From assembly GCA_035645095.1 (NCBI GenBank), contig DASQNG010000107.1, positions 1 to 26,861 on the forward strand: a stretch of 26,861 nucleotides of DNA. Reading direction: 5' to 3'. This stretch comes from Gaiellasilicea sp035645095. GTDB taxonomy: Bacteria; Actinomycetota; Thermoleophilia; Gaiellales; Gaiellaceae. The translations under genes and the position numbers were made by a program. Position 1 is the stretch's first letter. Each line of letters opens with the position of its first letter. The notes under the pieces are model-generated. The model was not told the DNA's origin, ran no database searches, and was given only the letters and a program-made list of their open reading frames with translations. Of this stretch, positions 1 to 5,593 are shown one piece after another.

Positions 1-153
1 CTCGTCGGCGTAGAAGAGGTGGTAAACGGTCGGGTCGTCCTGGTTGACCGTCTTCTTCACCATCCGCAGTCCAAGCACGCGGGTGTAGAAGTCGACGTTC
101 TGCGCGGCGTCGCCTGTGATGAGCGTGATGTGGTGGATGCCTTCGAAGCGCAT
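1..153 (-). CDS. Ring-cleaving dioxygenase, VOC family (MhqO/MhqA type), N-terminal part
   Basis: This is the first 51 codons of a gene that runs off the left edge. The start region reads M-R-F-E-G-I-H-H-I-T and continues through NVDFYTRVLGLRMVKKTVNQ to YHLFYADE. That is the first beta-alpha-beta module of vicinal-oxygen-chelate proteins and closely resembles the start of the Bacillus MhqO/MhqA hydroquinone ring-cleaving dioxygenases. His8 (second of the HH pair) is the likely first metal ligand. Family members are Fe(II)-dependent cytoplasmic enzymes of about 310 residues with two repeats that open hydroquinone-like rings; the substrate here cannot be told. The ATG at 153 is supported by an AGAGGA Shine-Dalgarno sequence about 7 bases upstream. 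The gene has its own promoter and palindromic operator (187-215). It is divergent from the glycosyltransferase gene. A related glyoxalase-type protein cannot be excluded because the second domain is missing. Confidence 0.85.
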   Translation of the reverse strand, partial: MRFEGIHHITLITGDAAQNVDFYTRVLGLRMVKKTVNQDDPTVYHLFYADE

Positions 154-186
154 CGGGATGTCCTCTCGTCGCGTGTACGTTGGCCA

Positions 187-215
187 AGAATACTTGCGCC
201 TGCAAGTATGATCAA
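187..215 (-). promoter_or_regulatory. Sigma-70-type promoter of the dioxygenase gene
   Basis: Read on the minus strand, a -35 box TTGATC (210-215) is followed by exactly 17 bases and a -10 box TATTCT (187-192). Transcription would start near position 180. That leaves a short leader with an AGAGGA ribosome site before the ATG at 153. It is one of only two promoters here with a recognisable -35 element. The spacer is almost filled by the palindrome at 190-209, so a bound repressor would block polymerase. Confidence 0.65.
190..209. promoter_or_regulatory. Perfect 20-bp palindromic operator between -35 and -10
   Basis: The sequence ATACTTGC, 4 bases (GCCT), GCAAGTAT is a perfect inverted repeat with 8-base arms. 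It overlaps the -10 box and fills the spacer of the dioxygenase promoter, which is the classic position for a repressor. The TACTTGC/GCAAGTA half-sites resemble operators of HxlR/DUF24 (YodB-like) winged-helix repressors that sense quinones and electrophiles, and MhqO-type dioxygenases are known targets of such quinone sensors. The repressor family is inference; no regulator gene lies in the window. The divergent glycosyltransferase -10 element (238-243) is 28 bases away, so the operator could also touch that promoter. Confidence 0.7.
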
Positions 216-237
216 CCGTCACCCGGGCGCAGCGCCT

Positions 238-243
238 TAGACT
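238..243 (+). promoter_or_regulatory. Leaderless-type -10 element of the GT4 gene
   Basis: TAGACT ends 8 bases before the ATG at 252. With the usual 6-8 base distance from -10 to start point, transcription would begin at or beside the start codon. No Shine-Dalgarno sequence is seen. Confidence 0.5.
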
Positions 244-251
244 CACGACGG

Positions 252-1394
252 ATGAGGATCGGCATCGTCGTTCCGTTCTCGTGGTCCTTCTGGGGCGCCG
301 TCGTGGAGCACGCGGAGCTCCAGGCCGCCGCCCTGCGGCGCCTCGGCGCGGACGTGCGGCTGATCATGGGCAGCGACCCGCCGGGCCAGTTCACGCGCGT
401 CCTCCACCCGCGCGTCGGCCGGCACGGGCACCCCCCGCCCGAGGTGATCCCCGTCGGACGGTCGGTGATCGTACCGGCGAACGGCTCGCTCCCGAACATC
501 ATCCTCAGTCCCCGGGCGCTCCTGCGGATGCGCCTCGTGCTGGAGCGCGGCCGCTTCGACGTCCTGCACCTGCACGAGCCGATGACCCCGATCCCGTGCA
601 TCGCGGCACTCGCGTTCTGGGAGGGCCCGATGGTGGGGACGCACCACGCGAGCGGCGACCTCGGCTGGATGCGACTGGCGACGCCGGTGTGGGGCTTCCT
701 CGAGGAGCGGCTCGACCACCGGATCGCGGTGTCGGAGCAGGCGCGCGCGTCCGCCCAGCGATGGCTGCCGGGCGAGTACGAGATCGTGCCGAACGGCGTG
801 CTCGTGCCGGAGCGCGCGGAGCCCGGCGGCCGCGAGCACCGGTTCGTCTTCGCCGGGCGGCAGGAGCCGCGGAAGGGGCTGCAGGTGCTGCTGCGGGCGT
901 GGCCGGAGGTGCGGCGCCGCACCGGCGCACGACTGCGTGTCGCCGGCGCCGACCCCCTCGCCGTCCGCCTGCTCCTGAGCCGCCTGCGCGTGCCGGACGA
1001 CGGCATCGACCTGCTCGGGTTCCTGAGCCAGGCCGACCTGACGGCGGAGCTCGCCGGCGCCAAGGCGCTCGTCGCGCCGTCGCTCGGCGGCGAGAGCTTC
1101 GGGATGGTGCTGACACGCGCGTTCGCGTGCGCGACGCCGGTCGTCGCGTCCGACATCCCGGGCTACCGCGACGTGATGACGCCGGAGACGTCGGTGGCGG
1201 TGCCGCCCGGCGACGTCCCCGAGCTCGTGGAGGCACTCGTCGCGCTCGTCGAGGACGAGGAGCGCCGTGTGGCTCTCGGCGCCGCCGCGCGCACCCTCGC
1301 CGTCGAGCGCTACTCCTGGGACGACATCGCGCGGCGCCTCCTGCGCATCTACGGCGTGGTGACGGGCGAGACGCCGGCGGCGGTCGCGGCGTGA
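252..1394 (+). CDS. GT4 family glycosyltransferase, PimA-like
   Basis: A 380-residue GT-B glycosyltransferase. The N-terminal Rossmann domain begins MRIGIVVPFSW, and the sugar-nucleotide domain starts near residue 197. R203 and K208 (FAGRQEPRKG) match the phosphate-binding Arg/Lys of mycobacterial PimA. The segment near 277 (PSLGGESFGMVL) matches PimA as well. Two deviations stand out: the second acid of the E-X7-E motif is Arg (E281, R289), and the N-terminal GG loop of PimA is G-A here (residues 15-16). PimA-type enzymes transfer mannose from GDP-mannose to phosphatidylinositol at the inner membrane face; donor and acceptor here are unknown. The ATG at 252 is chosen over an earlier in-frame start because the fold begins there and a TAGACT box lies just upstream. 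It shares a GTGA overlap with the next gene, a membrane protein. Confidence 0.85.
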   Translation: MRIGIVVPFSWSFWGAVVEHAELQAAALRRLGADVRLIMGSDPPGQFTRVLHPRVGRHGHPPPEVIPVGRSVIVPANGSLPNIILSPRALLRMRLVLERGRFDVLHLHEPMTPIPCIAALAFWEGPMVGTHHASGDLGWMRLATPVWGFLEERLDHRIAVSEQARASAQRWLPGEYEIVPNGVLVPERAEPGGREHRFVFAGRQEPRKGLQVLLRAWPEVRRRTGARLRVAGADPLAVRLLLSRLRVPDDGIDLLGFLSQADLTAELAGAKALVAPSLGGESFGMVLTRAFACATPVVASDIPGYRDVMTPETSVAVPPGDVPELVEALVALVEDEERRVALGAAARTLAVERYSWDDIARRLLRIYGVVTGETPAAVAA

Positions 1395-2440
1395 GGATCG
1401 TCCGGAGCCGCTGGCTCCAGGCGCTCATCGTGGCGGCTCTGCTCGCCCTCGCAGTCGTGCTCGTCTGGTGGCGCGGCCCCGACTGGGGTGTCGTCTACCA
1501 CGCGTTCGACTTCGTCAACTGGGCCTGGATCCTCTTCGCGCTCGCGCTCAACCTCGGCTCGGTGCTCGCCCGCTCCGTGGCGTGGCAGCTGACGGTGAGC
1601 CAGGCGATCGTCCCGCCGCAGCCGCCGTACCGGCACGTCTTCTCGGCGTTCGCGATCGGCCTGCTCGGGAATGCGGCGCTGCCCGGCCGGATCGGCGAGC
1701 TCGCGCGCGTCGCGGTTCTCCGCCGGCGCCTCCCGCACGGGCAGGGCACGAGCGCGGCGCTCGTCGGCAGCGTCTTCGCACACCGGCTCTTCGACCTCTT
1801 CCCCGCGCTCTTGCTGATCGGCTACGTCCTCTGGACGGCGCGAATCCCGGACTGGGCCGTGACGAGCCTCGTCGTCGTCTCGTGTCTCGGCGTGCTCCTC
1901 TTCGCGGCGGCGATGGTGACGGCGCGGCGGGGCCAGCGGCCGAGCCTCGACGGCCTCGGCCAGGTCCGGCGGCTGCTCGCGATGGCGCGCGCCGGCCTCT
2001 CGGTGTTGAAGGCGCCGCTGCCCGCTGCGGCCGCCGTCCTCTTCCAGTGCCTCGGCTGGTTCCTGCAGCTGCTCGCGGTGTACGTCGCGATGCGCGCGTT
2101 CGACATCCACGCGCCGTTGCCGGCCGCGGGGCTCGTGCTCCTGCTGATGAACGTCGCGACGATCTTCCCGCTGTGGCCCGGCAACATCGGCCTGCTGCAG
2201 GCGGCGGTGGCGCTGCCGCTCGTCCAGTACGGCGTGGACTACGGGACCGGGTTCGCGTACGGGCTCGTGCTGCAGGTCGTCGAGATGTCGGTGGGCGTCG
2301 GCGTCGGCCTCGTCTTTCTCGCCCGTGAGGGGATGTCGTTCGCGACGCTCCGTCAGTTCCCGACCCTCGACGAGCGCGCGGAGACGGTGCCCGACGTGGA
2401 GGCCGAGCCGCCGCGTGCGCGTGCTCGCGTGCCCGGCTAG
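1391..2440 (+). CDS. Lysylphosphatidylglycerol synthase-type/YbhN-like (UPF0104, AglD-type) membrane protein
   Basis: A 349-residue polytopic membrane protein with about eight hydrophobic segments, the first at residues 8-24. Family-typical motifs are visible: GNAALPGRIGELARV in the third segment region and FPLWPGNIGLLQAA near two thirds of the length. Members of the LPG_synthase_TM/AglD family lack the soluble transferase domain of MprF and are often found beside glycosyltransferases. Some are thought to move or flip lipid-linked sugars, but the function of most is unknown. The start is GTG at 1391, sharing GTGA with the stop of the glycosyltransferase, so the two are probably translationally coupled. 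The C-terminal 30 residues are acidic and proline-rich, presumably cytoplasmic. I infer a joint role in a membrane glycolipid pathway. Confidence 0.8.
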   Translation: MRIVRSRWLQALIVAALLALAVVLVWWRGPDWGVVYHAFDFVNWAWILFALALNLGSVLARSVAWQLTVSQAIVPPQPPYRHVFSAFAIGLLGNAALPGRIGELARVAVLRRRLPHGQGTSAALVGSVFAHRLFDLFPALLLIGYVLWTARIPDWAVTSLVVVSCLGVLLFAAAMVTARRGQRPSLDGLGQVRRLLAMARAGLSVLKAPLPAAAAVLFQCLGWFLQLLAVYVAMRAFDIHAPLPAAGLVLLLMNVATIFPLWPGNIGLLQAAVALPLVQYGVDYGTGFAYGLVLQVVEMSVGVGVGLVFLAREGMSFATLRQFPTLDERAETVPDVEAEPPRARARVPG

Positions 2441-3356
2441 CCTCAAGGGCGTCCTGTCGGCGCCGGCGGCCGCCGCCGCGCTGGCCGCGGGTGTACGCGG
2501 CGGCGGTGCCGAGGCGGTCGAGCTGCCGGTCGCGGACGGAGGCGAGGGGACGGCCGAGGTCCTCCACCGCGCGCTCGGCGGGCGGTGGCACGTCGCCTCC
2601 GTCGAGGACGCCTTCGGCGCCGTTCGCGACGTGCCCTGGCTCGCGCTGCCGGAGGGAAGCGCGGTGGTGGAGGCGGCGGCGGCCGTCCCGCTCGACCCGC
2701 GGCGGCTCGACCCGCTCGCGGCGTCGAGCCGCGGTCTCGGCCAACTGGCCTCGGCCGCTCTCGCCGAGCGGCCGGCCGCGCTCGTCGTCTGCCTCGGCGG
2801 GACGGCGACAGTCGACGGCGGCGCCGGGCTCCGCGAGGTGCTCCAGACGCTCGAGGTGCCGACCTACGCGCTCTGCGACGTCCGGACGCCGCTCTGGGAC
2901 GCGCCTCGCGTCTTCGGCCCGCAGAAGGGCGCGTCCCCGACCGACGTCCCGCTGCTCGAGCGGCGCCTTGCGCTGCTCCCGGAGCTCGTCCCGTACGCCG
3001 AGCTGCCGGGAGCGGGAGCCGCCGGCGGCCTCGGAGCGGCCCTCGCGGCGCTGGGCGCACGACTCGTGCCGGGCGCGCAGTGGGTGCTCGACGCGCTGCG
3101 GCTCGACCGGCACCTGGCCGCGGTGGATCTCGTCGTCACCGGCGAGGGACGCGTCGACGCGACGACCCGCGCCGGGAAGGCGCCCGCTGCGGTCGCCGCC
3201 GCGGCCGCGGCGCGCGGAGTGCGCTGCATCGTCTTCGGCGGCATTGTCGCCGAGCCGCTCCCGGGCGTCGAGACCGTGCCGCTCTCGGGCGACCCCGCGC
3301 GGGCGGCCGACGACCTGCGCGAGCTGGGGGAGGAGCTAGCGGCTCGTTGCCGCTAG
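2415..3356 (+). CDS. Glycerate kinase, GlxK/GarK family, compact form
   Basis: A 313-residue protein with the hallmarks of type 2 glycerate kinases: start VRVLACPASLKG, then ADGGEGTAEVL, GGTATVDGGAGL, CDVRTPLW, VFGPQKGA, GAGAAGGLGAAL and VVTGEGRVD followed by GKAP. The family phosphorylates D-glycerate with ATP, usually giving 2-phosphoglycerate, in the cytoplasm. Typical members have about 370-380 residues. Here a block of roughly 30 residues between GGAGL and the CDV motif is missing, and the usual GGSATNDGG has Val for Asn. GTG at 2415 is chosen because it gives the family N-terminus; GTG at 2421 is also possible. The gene overlaps the upstream membrane protein by 26 bases. It also overlaps the convergent gene, the two stop codons sharing CTAG at 3353-3356. 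Confidence 0.85.
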   Translation: MRVLACPASLKGVLSAPAAAAALAAGVRGGGAEAVELPVADGGEGTAEVLHRALGGRWHVASVEDAFGAVRDVPWLALPEGSAVVEAAAAVPLDPRRLDPLAASSRGLGQLASAALAERPAALVVCLGGTATVDGGAGLREVLQTLEVPTYALCDVRTPLWDAPRVFGPQKGASPTDVPLLERRLALLPELVPYAELPGAGAAGGLGAALAALGARLVPGAQWVLDALRLDRHLAAVDLVVTGEGRVDATTRAGKAPAAVAAAAAARGVRCIVFGGIVAEPLPGVETVPLSGDPARAADDLRELGEELAARCR

Positions 3357-3766
3357 CTGCGGTGCTCGGCGGCGCGCAGCTTCTGCGCGAGCGCCTGCAG
3401 CAGCTTCCAGGCAATGCGGCCGTCGGACTCGACGATCGGGCGGAACTCCCACTGCGTCAGGCCGTAGCAGACCATGTCCGTCTCGGCGGTGATCGTGGCG
3501 GAGCGCTCGCCGGCGTCGATCAGCGCGATCTCGCCGAAGTAGTCGTTGGGGCCGAGCGTGCCGCGCTGGACGCCGTCGACCGAGACGTTGGCTGTGCCCT
3601 CGGCGATCACGAAGAACCCGGCCCCGGTCTCGCCCTCTGTCGCCACCTTCTGGCCGGCGGCGTAGCGGCGCTGCTTGAAGGCGTTCGCGAGGCTCGAGAG
3701 CTGGCGTTTCTCGAGGCCCTCGAAGAGCGGGACGCGGCCGATGATCTCGGGGGGCGGTTGCGCCAT
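3353..3766 (-). CDS. Stand-alone cyclic-nucleotide-binding domain protein
   Basis: A 137-residue protein that is almost entirely one cyclic-nucleotide-binding domain (residues about 12-125). The phosphate-binding cassette reads FGEIALIDAGERSATI, with E79 for the ribose and R88 for the cyclic phosphate, so ligand binding looks intact. No helix-turn-helix, kinase, channel or other output domain follows; after the domain there is only one helix (KLLQALAQKLRAAE). It probably acts by binding a partner, or as a small cAMP sensor; this is inference. It lies 9 bases downstream of xseB and could be the last gene of that operon. A TAGAAT box that reuses the xseB stop codon suggests it also has its own leaderless promoter. 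It is convergent with the glycerate kinase. Confidence 0.85.
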   Translation of the reverse strand: MAQPPPEIIGRVPLFEGLEKRQLSSLANAFKQRRYAAGQKVATEGETGAGFFVIAEGTANVSVDGVQRGTLGPNDYFGEIALIDAGERSATITAETDMVCYGLTQWEFRPIVESDGRIAWKLLQALAQKLRAAEHRS

Positions 3767-3772
3767 GCGCTG

Positions 3773-3778
3773 ATTCTA
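3773..3778 (-). promoter_or_regulatory. Leaderless-type -10 element built on the xseB stop codon
   Basis: On the minus strand TAGAAT ends 6 bases before the ATG at 3766. Its first three bases are the TAG stop codon of xseB (3776-3778). Confidence 0.5.
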
Positions 3779-4003
3779 CGCAGGTGCCGGAGGATCTGGG
3801 AAGGGGGCGGCGGTCTCGGCACGTTGGGCGAGCTCCTCGATGCGGCCCTGCGCGGCATCGAGCCGCGCGAGGCAGAGGCGGAGCAACTCGTCGCCGCGCT
3901 CCCACAGAGCGATCGCCTCGTCGAGCGGCGCCTGGCCGCGCTCGAGCCGCTCGACGATCGCCTCGAGCTCCCGCTGGGCCTCCTCGAACGTCGGCTCGCT
4001 CAC
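3776..4003 (-). CDS. xseB: Exodeoxyribonuclease VII small subunit
   Basis: A 75-residue acidic, fully helical protein with the XseB pattern: FEEAQRELEAIVERLERGQAPLDEAIALWERGDELLRLC. The family forms helical hairpins, several copies of which bind one XseA chain. The holoenzyme degrades single-stranded DNA from both ends to oligonucleotides. Length matches the family (about 75-85). The start ATG overlaps the end of xseA by 4 bases (ATGA), as is common for this pair, which points to translational coupling. The tail ends in PFPDPPAPA and is probably disordered. Confidence 0.93.
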   Translation of the reverse strand: MSEPTFEEAQRELEAIVERLERGQAPLDEAIALWERGDELLRLCLARLDAAQGRIEELAQRAETAAPFPDPPAPA

Positions 4004-5220
4004 CGCCGCACGTCCTCCACCCGGGCGCCGAAGCCGCCCTCCGCCAGCTCGACGGCGACCGCGTCTCCGGTCGCGAGCGCCTCGGCCGAGCGGACGACGC
4101 CTCCTTCCGCGCGAACGATCGCGTACCCGCGCTCGAGCGTCGACCGCGGCGACAGCGTCCCCAGCCGCGCCCCAGCGCGTTCGACCGCCGCACGGCGCCG
4201 TTCCAGCAACAGCTCCGGCCCGCGGCGGAGCCGCTCCTGCAGGAGCTCCACGCGCCGAGCGTCCTGCTCGTGTGCCCGCCGCGCTCCGCGCTCGAGCGCC
4301 ACGCCGGCGCGCCGCAGCCGCTGCCGCTCCCGCTCGAGGGCGCGGTGCCCGCAGCGCTCGAGCGACGTGCGCATGCGGGCGAGGTCGCGCCGGAGCTCCT
4401 CCACGTCGGGCACGACGAGCTTCGCCGCCGCCGTCGGCGTCGAAGCACGGACGTCGGCGGCGAGGTCGCAGAGCGGCGTGTCCTGCTCGTGTCCGACCGC
4501 CGAGACGACCGGGACGCTGCAGGCGGCGACGGCCCGCACCACGCGCTCGTCGCTGAACGGCAGGAGGTCCTCGAAGCTGCCGCCGCCGCGGGTGAGGACG
4601 ACGACGTCGACCTCCGGCGCGGCCGCCACCGCCTTGAGCGCCGCGACGATCCCGGCGGCGGCGCGTGGCCCCTGCACGAGCGTCTCGGCGACGAGGACGT
4701 CGGCCGCGGGGAAGCGCGAGGCGATCGTCGTGAGGACGTCGCGCTTCGCCGCCGCGTCGTTCCCGGTGACGACGCCCACGCGACGGGGGAAGCGCGGCAA
4801 CGGCCGCTTGCGCGCCTGCGCGAACAGCCCGTCCGCGGCGAGCGTCGCCTTCAGCCCTTCGAGCGCGGCGAGATGGGCGCCAAGTCCGAAGCGCTCGATC
4901 GAGAGCGCCCGCAGCCGGAAATCCGCCTTGGCGGCGAAGAGCTCGGGCCGCCCGTACACGTGCACGCGCTCTCCGTCGACGAGGTCGAGCCGCAGCGCGT
5001 CGAACCTGCCGCGCGGCATCGAGGCGGGCAGGCAGGCGCCGTCGGCGGGATCCTTCAGCGTGAAGAAGACGCTGCCCCAGCGCTCGTGGCGGCGGAGCTC
5101 CGTCACCTCTCCCTCGATCCAGAGCGTCGGCAGCCGCGCCACCCAGTCGGCCACGCCGCGGTTGAAGCCCGCCACGGAGTAGACCTTGCGCTCGCCATAG
5201 TGGAGCGGCTCGACCTTCAT
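4000..5220 (-). CDS. xseA: Exodeoxyribonuclease VII large subunit
   Basis: A 406-residue protein with the XseA layout. An N-terminal OB-fold (residues about 12-105, with WIEGEVTELRRHERWGSVFFTLKD) binds single-stranded DNA. It is followed by the nuclease core with FPRRVGVVTGNDAAAKRD, VVLTRGGGSFEDLLPFSDE and VSAVGHEQDTPLCDLAADVRAS. A long basic coiled coil (about 275-350) then carries the small subunits, and a C-terminal GYAIVRAEGGVVRS strand region closes the protein. It acts in DNA repair and recombination in the cytoplasm. The ATG at 5220 is preceded by TACGCT with 7 bases between, pointing to a leaderless message. The small unknown gene at 5264-5467 lies 43 bases upstream on the same strand. 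Confidence 0.95.
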   Translation of the reverse strand: MKVEPLHYGERKVYSVAGFNRGVADWVARLPTLWIEGEVTELRRHERWGSVFFTLKDPADGACLPASMPRGRFDALRLDLVDGERVHVYGRPELFAAKADFRLRALSIERFGLGAHLAALEGLKATLAADGLFAQARKRPLPRFPRRVGVVTGNDAAAKRDVLTTIASRFPAADVLVAETLVQGPRAAAGIVAALKAVAAAPEVDVVVLTRGGGSFEDLLPFSDERVVRAVAACSVPVVSAVGHEQDTPLCDLAADVRASTPTAAAKLVVPDVEELRRDLARMRTSLERCGHRALERERQRLRRAGVALERGARRAHEQDARRVELLQERLRRGPELLLERRRAAVERAGARLGTLSPRSTLERGYAIVRAEGGVVRSAEALATGDAVAVELAEGGFGARVEDVRR

Positions 5221-5227
5221 CGCGGCG

Positions 5228-5233
5228 AGCGTA
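5228..5233 (-). promoter_or_regulatory. Leaderless-type -10 element of xseA
   Basis: On the minus strand TACGCT ends 7 bases before the ATG at 5220. No Shine-Dalgarno sequence is visible in between. Confidence 0.5.
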
Positions 5234-5263
5234 GACGAACGCGGGGCGCGTCGAGCGCAGCCG

Positions 5264-5467
5264 TTAGAGCAGGATCTCGGCGGCGGTGCGCGGGTCGCAG
5301 CCCTTGCCGACGAGCTCGACCGCCTCGTGCAGATCGGCGTCCAGCGCCGCGGCGAGCCGCTCCGCGAGCGGCAGGGGGTACCCCGCCTCGATCAGGACGT
5401 GCAGGCGCCAGGACTCGACCTTGGCACGCTCGCTGCCGTGGTCGACGAGGTCGGTCGTCTCGCTCAT
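5264..5467 (-). CDS. Small conserved-looking protein of unknown function
   Basis: A 67-residue acidic, helical protein (MSETTDLVDHGSERAKVESW and onward). The segment WRLHVLIEAGYPLPLAERLAAALDADLHEAVELVGKGC followed by DPRTAAEILL looks like three short helices without membrane segments. I know no named domain with this pattern, though short proteins of this style occur in actinobacteria. Coding is supported by third-position G/C bias and by lying in the same direction just ahead of xseA. The upstream region has neither a clear TANNNT box at leaderless distance nor a Shine-Dalgarno sequence, so the exact start is less certain. Confidence 0.65.
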   Translation of the reverse strand: MSETTDLVDHGSERAKVESWRLHVLIEAGYPLPLAERLAAALDADLHEAVELVGKGCDPRTAAEILL

Positions 5468-5553
5468 GGTGCGTCGAGTGTTCGTGCCGGATTGGACGTT
5501 CCCTGCCGCGATTTGTTGGCTCGTGCGGCGTCGTCGGCCGAAGGCAGCTCGGT

Positions 5554-5573
5554 GGCGCGCGGCGATGCGCGCC
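5554..5573 (-). terminator. GC-rich hairpin downstream of the coiled-coil gene
   Basis: GGCGCGC, a 6-base loop, then GCGCGCC: a perfect 7-bp stem centred about 30 bases past the stop codon at 5594. There is no T-tract, so it would be a weak or actinobacterial-type terminator. Nothing else is evident in the 126-base gap 5468-5593. Confidence 0.3.
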
Positions 5574-5593
5574 CGGCCGGGGCGAATCGACCT

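Noticed and set aside
180..251. Earlier in-frame start for the glycosyltransferase at 180
   Set aside because: The extra 24 residues are not part of a GT-B fold, would run through the dioxygenase operator, and the -10 box at 238-243 lies downstream of it.
2585..5182. Long plus-strand open frame of 865 codons
   Set aside because: It spans the glycerate kinase gene in the wrong frame and crosses xseB and xseA on the opposite strand. Composition is Arg/Ala/Pro-rich, typical of a shadow frame in GC-rich DNA.
5468..5510. ECF-like GGGAAC box upstream of the small gene at 5264-5467
   Set aside because: No convincing -10 partner at the usual distance; one short motif in GC-rich DNA is not evidence.
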